A stretch of 64,000 bases of DNA. It comes from Lasioglossum baleicum. Taxonomy: Eukaryota; Arthropoda; Insecta; Hymenoptera; Halictidae. Each line of letters begins with the position of its first letter. Within the stretch, counting starts at the first letter, position 1. The DNA lies in assembly GCF_051020765.1 (NCBI RefSeq), contig NC_134935.1, forward strand, positions 17,423,579 through 17,487,578, read 5' to 3'. Under the pieces are notes generated by a model. That model searched no databases. It was not told the DNA's origin and saw only the letters and a program-made list of their open reading frames with translations. Of this stretch, positions 48,860 to 60,466 are shown piece after piece. A program made the translations under genes and the position numbers.

Positions 48860-51300
48860 TATCTGATTAATATTGAAAAACACCGACACTCTCCACGGTT
48901 CAATGTGGACGCTTTCATCGCCGAATTAAAACAAACTAATTGTCGAACCGTTGAAAATCACGGAGGTTATCGAGAGGCGGGCAGTGTCGAATATAATATA
49001 ATCTGAAAGCTTAATGCGCCGGGTATGAATATTTTCCACTCTCGAAAACTACAAGCGCGGAACTTTACCGATGAATTCGAACGAAAATTGCGAAAGTTCC
49101 GCGAACCGAATTTTTCCCACATTCGCATCGACAGGGAGAAGAAACGCGTTCATAACATTTTCATGAAATTGTATAATCTCTGATGTCGACGCGAAAGTTC
49201 CGCGGAGAAACAAATTCTCCGGGGTTGAAATTTGAAATGGAAATATTTGTTCATTCAAGAGTTACGGCGTATGTAGGTACACGGTGCTTAAAAGTGTAGC
49301 CGCCGGCCACCGATGAACGCTTGGAACTCGAAACTTTCGAGTACCGACTTTTTTCTGTAATGTATAACTTGAAAAATTGCCAAATATTTTTTGCATGAAT
49401 CCCGGTCCGCGCGCCCGCGGAGCTGCCTCTGTCGCGGGATCCTGCTCGACTTTTTATTCCCTTTCCCTTCTATTCTCCGTTGTGTAGCCTCTTTTGTCGC
49501 CGTTGCTGCTCGTAGTCTGCCTTTTTAGACTTGGCTCACACGCTTCTACAAGGGACCGCGTTTTTCTTGTCTGCTCCTGCATTTGGAATTCTCGATACAG
49601 CCACTCGACTTTTTTCATTTGTTTATGAACTACAAATCTTTCTATCTCGCGATGTTCGCTCATTCTCCCGCGAACAGTCTAAGAAATTCTTATCTCGATG
49701 GCCGATTATCAATTTTCCTTCCATCAGAAGACGCCACCGGCTCATCCTGACGCAACACAATCCTCGGGAACGCTCGCAATGAATTTCCAATAAGCAAAGC
49801 GTTAAACTAATCGCCAGAGACCGAGTACATACATGATTCGAGCGATCCGCTAGATTAGGCCGAACCATGGCTAACAATAAGGGAGGGTTAATCAAGGCTC
49901 AAATTTTAGAGTAATCGATGGTCCGGTGATAGGCAGATTTGCCGGGTTGAGCCGAAGTTTCGATCGCGCAGCTGTAAATTCGATGCGTTGCGACGGGTAA
50001 ACAGGTATCGCAACATTGTGTCGCGGTGCGTTTCGCCGTTGAAATTTCCACGTGACGAGGGCCGGGACAATAGCGCATGCCGAGTGGGATTAGGAGGATG
50101 AGCGAGGATGACGCGGGGTATATCAGCGTTGTGTACAACTGCAATTGCCGTTGGTCACGTTCGCCGGCGCGCCGCGCCGGAAGAAAGAAGGAAGCGGGAA
50201 AGGGCGGCGGGAAAAACGAGCTGGCGGACACGGACACGAGCGTCCACGTTGCGGACAGCGGAGAGTCTTTTATCTGCTTACGCTTTATTTGCATCCGTGC
50301 AAACACGCCGGATCGCTGCCGGACATGAACTCTCGTCTGGCTACGGGGCGAGAGAGGGCTTCTTCTCTCCCCCTTATCTACCCCTCGTAAACAGCCGCAA
50401 CCGCGATGAATATGAAAATATCGCGCACGCGTCGCGTCGCGTCCCCTCGTACCTTTTGTTCCCGACGTCCATTTCTGCCCGAAGACAGCTTCCGCTCGAT
50501 CTACCGCTCCCCAGACACCGAAACTAACGAACCCGTCGACGAACCGATGCATCGACTTCTCACACTAGTATTCAATTGCCAGCTTTCCGCGCAAAATCGA
50601 GCGTAGGCACTGATTTCCTGCATTTCCTCTGAACGAGATAAACGAACCGCGAATCGCAACCGATGGAAGATTGTTCCACCCTTTTTTACAATTATTATTA
50701 TTGGCAGGGCGGCTTTATTGTTGGAGCTGTGCGGAAATGTGTTCGAATGGATGCAGGGGAGGTAGCAGGATTGTTTCAATGGTGAATTGAACATTTGGGA
50801 TGAACGAGATGTCGATTACGGTGTTCTACGATTTTTCATTCGTTTGTGTGATACAGTCCTGTGAATTCGCTTCGAGGTAAAATTTAATTTTCGCTTTGCA
50901 CTGCTTCGGATCCCGTTTTTTCGGAAAAAAAACGACCAGCGGACGACGTGGATTAATAATTCCCGTAGAGACGGGAAATTCGACACCGGAAGAGCGAACA
51001 GACAGGAGCGGGATGAGCGACGAGGGGATGATCAGCGCGGTTCGAACACGCGCAGCCGCTCTTAGGTAGCCGGGCTCGAATTTTTCAGGGAACTTTCGCG
51101 ATTCGTCATAGTCGGCGGGGTCCGAGCCGAGGAAGTTCGCCCCGGCCCACGCTTCAAACTCAATACAGAGACCGAGAGGAAGTGCACTCGACCGAGAGAG
51201 TCGGATAACCTTTTACTTTGGAGATCGAGCTCGCCGAGATGGCATTAGAAGATGTATCAGAGCCCGGGTCGAGACTCGAATGCCCCGGAGGAGAACGACT

Positions 51301-51335
51301 CTACCTCTACCTCTCTATCTCTATCTCTCTCTTTC
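51301..51335. repeat. (CTCTAT)/(CT) low-complexity tract
   Basis: Alternating CTAC, CTCTAT and CT words on the + strand. Confidence 0.85.
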
Positions 51336-52671
51336 CATCGGCCCAGACGACACGGGCAACTTCATAACTATCCGCCAGACGGACAAACATCATATACGTA
51401 TGTATATATACACTGCACGGACAACTCCTTTCGTCGAACGAACTTTTAACCCGGCACGATCCACCTCTGTCGATCTCTTCGAACCAATTACCATGCTCTC
51501 GAGCTGATGTGGTCGAGCGGAAATCCTGAAATTCGCCTAATCTCTCCTCTGTTTGCTTGTACAACGTTCCGGGACTTTTTATTGGGGCCCCTTTTAACCG
51601 TATCTCTTCCGATCTTCTCGTAGGAGGATCTCGAACTTATTCGTAGAGCAGCGTTAGAAATAATTTTCTCATTTAAGTGAATTCTATATTTCCGATATTT
51701 CGACTGGTTGCAACTTTGAAAAATTTTATATTCGAACATCATCTCTAGTCCCAGAAAACCCGGCGGCCATTTTCCCGAATGCTAGAAAAGTTAATCTCCC
51801 GCAAGAAGAGTCCGAGCATCAACGTAAGTCGGTGGTACGCGTTCCTCGATTCGCGGCGGCCCCGATTAAAAATCGCTTTAGGATGGGAACGGTCCGGACG
51901 CGGGGCACGAAAGTTAACTCGCGCAAATTATATTTTCCGGTCGGGCGGAACGTGGTGGAAGAAAGAAGAAAAGGAAGCGCGAGGGAAGCGCACAGGCAAG
52001 AAGAGGAAGATGAGGAGGAAGGGCGGTTGGCAGTCTAGGGAGAAAGGTTGCCGGGAGGACCAAAAGGGGAGGAGGGGGTGTATAAAACGACAGCGGGAAA
52101 AGAGAGAAATGTGCTGCCGCAGTGGCGACGCCGTCTGCAATTACAATGCCTTAATTTTATGCGCGAAGTTAAGCTCCTTTTAAGAGTCCCAGGAGCGGTC
52201 GGTCCCCTTCCTGGACCTGTCTCCGAGAACCCTCCCCCCCCCCCAACTTTGGGTTTTCCGCCGTGCAGCACTCGTCCCACCGACACCGGCCGTATTCATG
52301 GGAAACGTTCTTCTGCCAACCGGCAAGATTCTCCATCGAGTCGCGGCAATTATTTTAATTTGTTTAGAGACCATTCTCTCCCATCCACACCTTTCCCTCG
52401 TCCCACCGACGCGCGACTTCTATCTCGGGTCGTTCTCCTCTAAGGGACTCCTCCCGCGACGATTTTATTCGAGACCGTCGTCCACTCGTTCAACTGGATT
52501 CTCTTTTCCACTTGCTCCTTTCCATATTGTCCGCCTTTGTAGCCCGCTTCGCTAGCACGCCGGAAAGACTCCGAATTTAACAAGTTTTTAACCCCCACAA
52601 TGCCGAGTCAGACTCGGCATGCAGATTCTGAACAGAGTCTGAGAAATATGTATGTTATTACTTTCCTTTAA

Positions 52672-52893
52672 CACTAAACCTACCACCACCGATCGAAATG
52701 ACCGGTTCCAGATTTATTATTTTACAATTAATGAAGCAATAAAAATGATTTTATAAGAATTGATTGTGTAAATACCTTTAGTACAGCATGTATTAGAATA
52801 GGAGCCGCACAAAGTCTAAATAAAATCAGTCTCGCCATTTTTATACGGGAACATGTGTGTACCAGTTACTTTTAAGGCTCGGTAGGTTTAGTG
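52672..52893. mobile_element. TTAA-flanked (piggyBac-type) MITE, copy 2
   Basis: CACTAAACCTACC to GGTAGGTTTAGTG between TTAA at 52668-52671 and 52894-52897. The interior CCACCGATCGAAATGACCGGTT and TTTATAAGAATTGATTG correspond to the complement of 27960-28187. Confidence 0.88.
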
Positions 52894-53096
52894 TTAAACC
52901 GAAATAAAATTCTACTTTGTTGTAGCGAGGAAGAAATGTTAGTACAAGATGGTGTCAATCATTTTTCCCTAGCTGGAGGCGTAGTGATCACATGACGTGA
53001 ATTATTCACATTTTCTTAAACGTATACCTACATTTTTTTTGTACATATCGAGTCTCTTCTGCATAGAAAATCCTGCAAAATCTCGACTCATTAATA

Positions 53097-53265
53097 GACT
53101 GCGGATCTTTATGCAAAATAAAAATTGTCTGCATCGATTGCAAGGAACAGAAACTAAATTGAATGTTGTTTTTTCCCGTAATGATTTAAAAAATTTTTTA
53201 AATTTTCCAACAATTTTGAATTTCATCTACTCGATTTTCCTATAAATGCATAAAGATCCGCAGTC
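53097..53265. mobile_element. GACTGCGGATC-family MITE (169 bp)
   Basis: GACTGCGGATCTTTATGCAA at the left and its near-perfect complement at the right, between TA (53095-53096) and TA (53266-53267). CTCATTAA occurs on both outer sides, so the true duplication may be longer than TA. Interior AT-rich, non-coding. Confidence 0.85.
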
Positions 53266-54006
53266 TACTCATTAATTACGATCAATCTCGAGCACCGATT
53301 TGATTTATTTCTTGCTAACGTTTGAATCGCCTTTTTAAAGTCCACTTTGAAGTCTCACGGAGCCATCACCGCGCCGAACAAGTTTCTCAGAAAACGTGAG
53401 CGCGTGACAAGAATTAATTTCCGTCGCGTCTGATGGAGAAATGACACCGGATCCTCGGGCAGTTCGAAATGCTCATCGGTTCTGCCTCGGAGCAGATAAA
53501 TTGTATTTATCCTGGTCGTTGCGTAACTCTGTTCTCGCAGAGCTCGACACGCGTCGCGATCGGAAAACGTCCGTAGCAGAGAAAGAGAGAGAGAAAGCCA
53601 ACGGTGAAACCAATTACTTGTCGCCCGGTTATAATCGCGTCTTGTCACACACTCCGATCATACGTGTTCTCTTTGCAGCGGCATCATTCTTCTCAGCTTT
53701 TTCTCGGTATTTTTATACTCCTACGATTCCTACGAAGACTTCCGAGAGCTTCTAGACACATAACGAGACCGGGCATTTTCATTAAAGCCTTATCGGGCAT
53801 TTCGAACGAAAACTGTCAAATATAAATGCTGTTCTTTCAGGTTACAAGCCGAAATCAAATTGCAGTTATTCTGTAGTTGTCAATATTTAACTCTCTGGTA
53901 GCACCGTCCTCTTTCTTTGGACCTTGTAGAGAGCGATTAGTTGAATTCTTTAATCTCGAAGCTCGATTGTGAAAAGGAGATAGATTCAACAATTACTTAA
54001 AGGCAG

Positions 54007-54245
54007 AGTTGGGTAATAATCAACGAATAATTAAAAATAACTACATAATAGTCTTTTTGAATGTTAGTCATAGCAAAATAGTCATTAGTCAAAACTTTTT
54101 GACTAGTTAGTAATAACTAAATGGCAAATAGCTAGTCACAGCTCTAAGTAATTGTTAGCTATTGCTTATTAGTTAATTATTACAATCTGTAGTCATCAGT
54201 CACTATTGTGCGATTAACATACATTAATATTATTAATTAGTTATC
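54007..54245 (-). repeat. Dispersed CTAACTAAT-rich repeat, copy 2
   Basis: CAGAGTTGGGTAATAATCAA at the left and CTATTGCTTATTAGTTA at the right match the complement of 33455-33655. It directly abuts the MITE at 54250. Confidence 0.65.
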
Positions 54246-54249
54246 ACTA

Positions 54250-54443
54250 GACTGCGGATTTTTATGCAAAATAAAAAATATTTGCATTGATTGCTGGACA
54301 CAGGAACCAAATAAAAATTGTATTCTTCTTTTAATTATCCTATTAAACTGAAACTAATACATTGGTGTCCTTGAATATTTTTAACATGTCCACTGCTTTA
54401 AATTGTACGTACCTATTTTTGTCATAAATGCATAAAATCCGCA
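54250..54443. mobile_element. GACTGCGGATC-family MITE, right end damaged
   Basis: GACTGCGGATTTTTATGCAA to AATGCATAAAATCCGC; the last bases of the right terminus are lost. The interior GCATTGATTGCTGGACACAGGA, ATTCTTCTTTTAATTAT and TTTAAATTGTACGT closely follow the copy at 58340. Confidence 0.8.
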
Positions 54444-55059
54444 CAAAAAGTTTTGACTAATGACAATTTTATATTTAAAATTTATATTTTTAATAAAAAT
54501 CCGCGGTTCAGTGATGGCGGACAAATAAAATCGAGATGACCGAACGCATTGAAATGAAAGAGTTGTACTACTCGAATGCACGAGAAAATAGAAAGCTTGT
54601 GACGGCGAGATCGAATAACGAATTGACTTGTCACTCCGGGGAGAAAAAGGGTTGACAAACGTTTAGACATTTCCAGCGCAGCTTTTTTCAAGTTTTTCGA
54701 ATGGATGCTCGGATTGATCCAGGACCTTTAAATCCTGATTTGGGCCGGGATTACCGGGTTCGACGAGGTGTTCGGGCGTTGTATTCTAGCTCGCGAGCGA
54801 ATGGCGCGCGCGGACTCGTTAGTTTTTTCCCTGCTGGGGCGTGTCGAGTGCCATTTGTACAGATTTTATCCGGTCGACGATGGGGCGCGTAGAAAAACGG
54901 CACGGTAATTAAGACTTTTTCCGCGAGTCGCGCGATCTCGATGCCTCTTTAGTTTCTCGTAAATCAGCCGGCGCGGAAAGTAAACGAGCGACGACGCTGT
55001 TCTCGGGGGAGAGACGCGTCGACGACGAGTTCGTCGAGATCGAATCACCTTGCTTCTTT

Positions 55060-55077
55060 TCTCTCTCTCTCTCTCTG
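55060..55077. repeat. (CT)n microsatellite
   Basis: Eight or nine CT dinucleotides followed by further CTCTCTCCCTC text. Confidence 0.9.
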
Positions 55078-56662
55078 TTCGCCTCTCTCCCTCTTTCTCT
55101 CTTTGAAGTCATCATGCTCGTTAAAAAGTGATCCAATTTGTCTTACGACCGCGGACGAACTGCGCGCGCCCCCGAATAAGATTCCGTCCTGTCGAAAAGT
55201 TGGCCCCGTCCAGGCGACGCGACGTCCAAAGGAGCGGGACGTCCCGTTGATCGACCACCGGACGTCTTATCGCTCGAAGTCGGACGAACTTCGTCGCTCG
55301 ATTAGACCCTCCGAATTGCTATCCCTCTTGTACCTTTCCCCTAGCATAATTGATCGACCCAGTGATCAAAACTTCCACCAACGCGCGATCTTGCTTCAGA
55401 ACGCAGCTGGTTAAAATTGGAGTTAGCATTTTTCAGTAAAGTTTTCAGTATAAAAAGTAATGGTCATCATCAAAGAAATTGTTGTTAAAGCTCGTTTTTA
55501 CATCGACACGTTCTACTAGGCAAGAAGTGAAAAAGTTTGGAAGGAACCATATGTCGGAAACAATTAGTTATCGAGATATAAGCTGTTAAAATTTTTGCAA
55601 AATTTGATTGTGCAGAGTTATACGGATAGACAAAAGCCTACTACAACAGTCCACCTAACCGTGTCGAAGAGACAGAACATAATCGTGCGCGTGCTTCGAG
55701 ACAAACGAAATTTAAATAATGTTCTTTGGTATGAACAATTTTGCGGCAAGTTTCTTTTGCAAACGTCCACCGATCCAGAGGTGTGGATTCACCCATCGAC
55801 GGATGACCATTACTTTTTATACACCCTGTACCTTGATTTAACGATTCGTCAATTTTTCAATATCATTTAAAATTTGTCTGAAAACCTGAAGGATTCCCAT
55901 CGTATGGTGCGTTCTTTCAGCTTTAATTTAGGCTATGAAAATCCGGATTCTAGTAATTATTATCAATCAATCGTTTTTAATATCCAAAAATCGACATCGC
56001 GAAGATGGAATCGACAGATCGACGTCAGAAATAAATTGGCACGCGCTCGCGTGACACACAGTCAGTAGATCCTCAAGGACTCGAAGATGAGACGTCGGAG
56101 CCAGTGTAATCGCGCACTCGCCGTCAGACACATCGCATTGCATCGGGCAACGGGAGTGCGCCACTTGGCATTTCCGCTTAACCGTACAGGATCGTTGACA
56201 CGAATACAAACGCATCGCCGGGTCTAACCCTTAACCCCTGAAATGCGCGCGACGTGATATTACGGAGGGCGTTGCTATTAAGCTCTGCGACCTTACCCTG
56301 CTCGAACCCTTCTCTCTTCTCTCAGTACAGCTCTCACCATCTTATTCGTCCCATTTTGTCCTCCTTCTATACTCAATTGCTTCCGTATTCTTCCCCCTCG
56401 ATAACCTACCATTTGCATTCGAAGGCTGATCACAATGCACTATTTTATTAAAGAGACCGCAGTGAAATGACAAACTTTGTCAACAGCTTTCAAACTCATT
56501 CTCAGCAATTTGTGTATGGATTTTATTCACAGTTCTGAAATGCATTAAAACTCGGCAATCTTTATATTGCTGTCACTTTTATTTTGATATAGTTGTGCAA
56601 CCCTCTCTTCGGAAGCAGCTTTTCGTAACAAAATTAAGGGTTGAAATTCAGCAGTTGTTGTA

Positions 56663-57081
56663 CAGGGTGTCTCAGCTGAAGGAGGCCACCTAAATGTCTC
56701 CTTTATATTTAATCGCACGAAAAATATTTATCGAAGGAGAAATACCATAGAAGAACAATTTCTTTTGTCCGGTTATATTTTCATAGTATTTTCAAGGTCG
56801 TCGTTATTTTATTATCGAGAAAACTAATTTTTTTATTCCATCTTATAGCGGCTGAAAAAATACATTTGAATATGCATAAGTCATTAACAAGATGGACTAA
56901 AAAAACAGAAGTTTTCCGGATAAAAGTAACGATGACCTATTAAAAAATAGCTGGACAAAAGAAATTGTTCTTCTATGATATTCCTCCTCCGATACCATCT
57001 AAATTATGCCATAAATATCTTTCTTGTGCCATTAAAAATAAAGGAGATATGTAGGTGGCCTCCTTCAGTTGAGACACCCTG
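56663..57081. mobile_element. TA-flanked palindromic MITE (419 bp)
   Basis: CAGGGTGTCTCAGCTGAAGG to its near-perfect complement, between TA at 56661-56662 and 57082-57083. Complementarity runs through GAGGCCACCTA, TCTCCTTTAT and onward over most of each half (GGACAAAAGAAATTGTTCTT against AAGAACAATTTCTTTTGTCC), so it forms one long hairpin. Confidence 0.88.
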
Positions 57082-57113
57082 TATAGCTCTTTCTTATGAT
57101 CACAATATTCTTT

Positions 57114-57306
57114 AAAGAGGGTGATACCTAAGGTGATTTGAAATAATCTTTTCCTTTATGCAAAAGGTTCTCCGCGGCTTCGTTAAAAAATTATTAACGA
57201 AAAAGGCGGACCAATCAGAGAACAGAGACTTCGCACGGATCGTCTGAACAAAGCCGGGGAGAACATTTTCGCAAAGGGAGAAGTCGCTTCAAATCACATC
57301 CTCTTT
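57114..57306. mobile_element. MITE with CCAATCAG core, copy 2
   Basis: Ends AAAGAGGGTGATACCTAAGG and the complement of AAAGAGGATGTGATTTGAAG. The inner arms share TTCTCC(G/C)CGGCTT. GCGGACCAATCAGAG lies at the centre. Same family as 22224-22404; it starts only ~30 bases after the preceding MITE. Confidence 0.75.
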
Positions 57307-58077
57307 GGGACGTCCTCTGTTTTGAACCCATTAACGAGTGTATTATTTAAGAAGCAACGTAAAATCTCTTATACAAAAAGCAAAAGTGCCAGTCAATTCA
57401 GCAGCGTTTCCCAGTGGGACGTAACAAACTGAAATATTTCCGGGCACTTTCCCGACCCCGACACGATAGAGTGTAGAGTTAGAGCGGGACGGTTTCGCGT
57501 TTGCTCGACCGCCTCTTTCGTGGCAAACGTTCTCTAGGCGATCGCGCGGCGATCTTCGTTCTCCCTTTTGACCAGATCTCGATCCCTCCTTCTCCCTTTC
57601 CTCGTTTCCGGTGCCTTTCATCGCGCGAAACTTTCTGCTGACCACGACTTTCCGAAGAACACCAGCAGCGCAGAGGGTAGCCGTTCTAATCCGATTGAAT
57701 CTTCCGCTCGGCTGGCAGGACGAAACTCTCGCGAGCCGTTCGACCGGTTGCACCACACGATCGGACAAGGAACCACGCCTCCAAACAACGTCTCCGCTCC
57801 AGTCCTTACTTGGTTTTCAACCTGCGATTTCTCTGCTGTTACTACACTAAACTGTGCTGCCGCGAAAATGTCTGTTTCCGCAATACTTCAATGAGATTAG
57901 ACCACGGAAACTTTTGCCCCCCGTTGCTTACAGAGTCATAGTGATTGATGTCGAATGATCGTTTATCTGAGGTATCGAACGGAGTCTTATCTACACGGTC
58001 ATTAGCAATTTGATTAGCCTCAGAAATATAACAGAATCAAAGTGGTGCATTGATTTAGGTAAAAATTGCAATATTAA

Positions 58078-58318
58078 CCCTTTGCACTCGAAGCAATTTT
58101 AATTCGAAAATCAAGACATTTCTTTTCACCCAGATCATGTTTATTCTATGGAATCTTTTTTACATTGTGCACATCAAATTTAACAAGTTTTCTCATATAA
58201 CAGTTGAGCTTTTCACAATTTATAGAAAACAGACGAATTTAATAATATTAAAACTGTTTTGAATAATGGTGTGGCAATTTTTATTGAAGCCTCAGACTCG
58301 CCATTCGAGTGCAAAGGG
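58078..58318. mobile_element. TTAA-flanked MITE, CCCTTTGCACTCGAA ends (241 bp)
   Basis: CCCTTTGCACTCGAA and TTCGAGTGCAAAGGG are exact complements between TTAA at 58074-58077 and 58319-58322. PiggyBac-type by target site. Non-coding. A lone matching word (CAAAGGGTTAA) is at 63004. Confidence 0.9.
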
Positions 58319-58339
58319 TTAAGATGATTGTGAATTGTA

Positions 58340-58519
58340 GACTGCGGATCTTTGTGCAAAATAAAAAATGTTTGCATTGGTTGCCAGACACAGGAGCCAT
58401 ATCAAAATTTCATTCTTCTTTTAATTATCTTATTAAGGTGGCCTTAAATTTTTTTAATACCTCCACTGTTTTAAATTGTACGTGCCCATTTTTGTCATAA
58501 ATGCATAAAATCCGCATTC
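58340..58519. mobile_element. GACTGCGGATC-family MITE (180 bp)
   Basis: GACTGCGGATCTTTGTGCAA after TA (58338-58339), TAAATGCATAAAATCCGC near the right end, TA at 58520-58521. The interior is near that of 54250. A lone end word (AAAATCCGCAGTC) lies at about 58626-58638. It starts 18 bases after the preceding TTAA element. Confidence 0.83.
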
Positions 58520-59202
58520 TAGTGATTAGTCATTGATTATGGTGATCGTACAACATTGGAAAAAATAGTCCACTGGTCCATTTTTATTAACTGTCCACTG
58601 GTCTCGCATTTTTATCAGAAATTCTTAAAATCCGCAGTCTTTTACGATACTGAGGGTAGTCGTACGACCTTCTCGCATTTAGCAGATCCCACGCAAAATT
58701 GCTAAACCATTCCAATTCGTCGCCCCTCGCTTAACGCGTAATTAGAGGCCGCCCGACACGGCGCGGCGGGTGCATTGAACGTATCCGCGACCCGCGAGCC
58801 ACCCGCGATCCCGTGTAATCGAGCGTGCTCATACACACAGCCGAAGACAGCCCGAAACGGAGCAAAGATCATCAAACTCGCATACAAACTTTAATTGCTT
58901 CGCCCGATGAATCGCTGGATTGTGCGGTAAACTTGCCTTCCGAGCACCGACGTGCACCTGCGAACCGTTTCCGACGACTCGTTCCGTCCGACGGAAACAC
59001 TAATCGCGCTGACGTCAGACGCCTAACCCGACGACGAGGCCCGTTGGCCAACCTCGTGATCGTCATTCCTCTATCTATTTTTTATGGTAGTCCCTCCTCT
59101 CATTAGGAATCCAGGGACTATGATTGCTCAAGGTCATTGAAGGTTACAGATAAAGAAGGTGAAATAATCCCGATTATCGATAGTAAATGTTAAATATTTA
59201 AT

Positions 59203-59476
59203 TTAATAAATGCTTTCGGCGCTACCGTTTCGATCACTTAGTAAATCTAGCAATTTTGCAATATACTTTTGTTCTTTCCTAACGTTTCGGTTCAGTTTTG
59301 AACCTTTTTCAAAGGAAAAATGCTGGTTAAGAACGTTCTTAACCAGCAGCGTGTACAAATCAGTTTTTCAATGCTCAATTTACATTATTAAATACTACAT
59401 TACTAAAGTTATTATAGCAAATTTTTCCTTTGAAAAAACTAAGTGATCGAAAGGGTAGCGCCGAAAGCATCATTAA
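59203..59476. mobile_element. MITE with long inverted ends, just before exon 3
   Basis: TTAATAAATGCTTTCGGCGC then CGATCACTTAGT at the left are complemented at 59437-59476 with few mismatches. Further in, TTTCAAAGGAAAAA pairs with the complement at about 59420. A 28-base perfect palindrome centred on AAGAAC|GTTCTT spans 59321-59348. It ends about 216 bases before the exon 3 acceptor. Confidence 0.8.
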
Positions 59477-59692
59477 ATTAAATAGAGAAGGTAAAATATA
59501 TGCGAAGAAAAAGTGTGTTAATTTGAGCGATTCAGTTGTGACTCGTAGAAAATCATTGCGATCCAATAAAAGCGGCTTGCAATCAACGCCCAAAGCGTTC
59601 AGCGAAAGATTCGATTATAAACTGAAGATGCAACAAATTAAGGGGGGCGATAAGTTCCACCATTGAAGTGATTATTTTTGTTTACTTTTCAG

Positions 59693-59898
59693 CTACGACG
59701 CTAGGAATAAACAGTTCGGCAAAGCGAAGTTGTGGAGCGCGCCGAACTTCTGGGGCGACCGAGCCTCGTTCAAAGCGAGTTCACCTGCTCAGCTGACGAT
59801 CCGAGACCTGCAGCAGACCGACGAGGGAGTTTACAGGTGCAGAGTCGATTTCCGTAACACGCCGACCAGGAATCTCAAGGTCAACTTTACAGTTATCG
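59693..59898 (+). CDS. side-like: Sidestep-like protein, coding exon 3: second half of Ig domain 1
   Basis: Encodes residues 84-152 plus one base. The acceptor is TTACTTTTCAG|C and the donor G|GTAAGT. Diagnostic Sidestep-family text is present: YDARN at 85-89, LWSAP and WGDRASF at 97-110, PAQLTI at 115-120, then TDEGVYRCRVDFRN at 126-139 with the Ig D-x-G-x-Y-x-C signature and second cysteine Cys133, followed by TPTRNLKVNFTVI. Asn148-Phe-Thr is an N-glycosylation sequon. The Cys57-Cys133 pair closes the V-type Ig fold. This is the strongest family evidence in the window. Reading past the donor into 59899-59978 gives an extended open frame, but the GTAAGT and loss of family similarity show it is intron. 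The next exon, expected to open the second Ig domain, is not in the window. Confidence 0.95.
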
Positions 59899-60411
59899 GT
59901 AAGTCCATGGGCACCCACATCAGTTCCAATCCCGCGCGACTGTTCCGCAGAACTTTGCTACATTGGCAAAGTACCTGAATCCAACATTCAATCGAGCTTC
60001 TAAGTACTCTGTCCTCTTTCATGCTGTACCTTGCGCGATGTGACACCACAGCAAAATTGTGAAACTGGCCTGCAACTTCGATTCAGTATGTTTTCAAACT
60101 ACCGAATAGCGACGGTCAATGTTCCATCTACATTATTTGAGACTACTATGATTGCAGAAAAGTTCAGTAAAATCGAAGTGGGGCAGTGGGAATCTTTGCG
60201 AGACAAAGCTCAGTGATTTGGAGGGGTACGCGGGGTAGAGGAGGCGAACTGGAACCATTGAAATTTAAAAACACGATCCGCCTATTTTCCCCTACTCGTC
60301 GAACTTTGCCAGTTTCACGCGAAACTACCTGGAAACTTGTCGCAGTTTCTGGACATTGCGGTGCTCCGATAGATCGCTCTGGAAATCGGGAGAGACTACT
60401 ATTGGGGATTC

Positions 60412-60466
60412 AGAGAGAGAGAGAGAGAGAGGAAGATAAAGAGAGAGTGTGTGTGAGAGAGAGAGA
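60412..60466. repeat. (GA)n with (GT) segment
   Basis: GA dinucleotides interrupted by GGAAGATAAA and GTGTGTGTG. Confidence 0.93.

Larger units (their letters stand above)
33860..59692 (+). other. Intron 2 of the sidestep-like gene (~25.8 kb)
   Basis: From GTAAGC (33860) to an acceptor TTTACTTTTCAG (59692); phase 2, inside the Ig domain. Besides the listed repeats I see nothing supportable in 33930-35130, 36400-38015, 38515-39455, 40410-41555, 42150-44270, 44880-46200, 46400-48200, 48860-52660, 54450-56660, 57310-58070 and 58640-59200. Blocks at 49.9-52.6 and 54.7-55.4 kb are GC-rich and carry antiparallel open frames of similar length, typical of composition rather than genes. Confidence 0.85.

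Noticed and set aside
49899..50552. 217-codon open frame on the minus strand
   Set aside because: GC-rich block with several open frames on both strands; low-complexity Arg/Ser/Pro content and no motif.
59899..59978. Continuation of the exon 3 reading frame
   Set aside because: Starts at a consensus GTAAGT donor, and Sidestep similarity stops exactly there.
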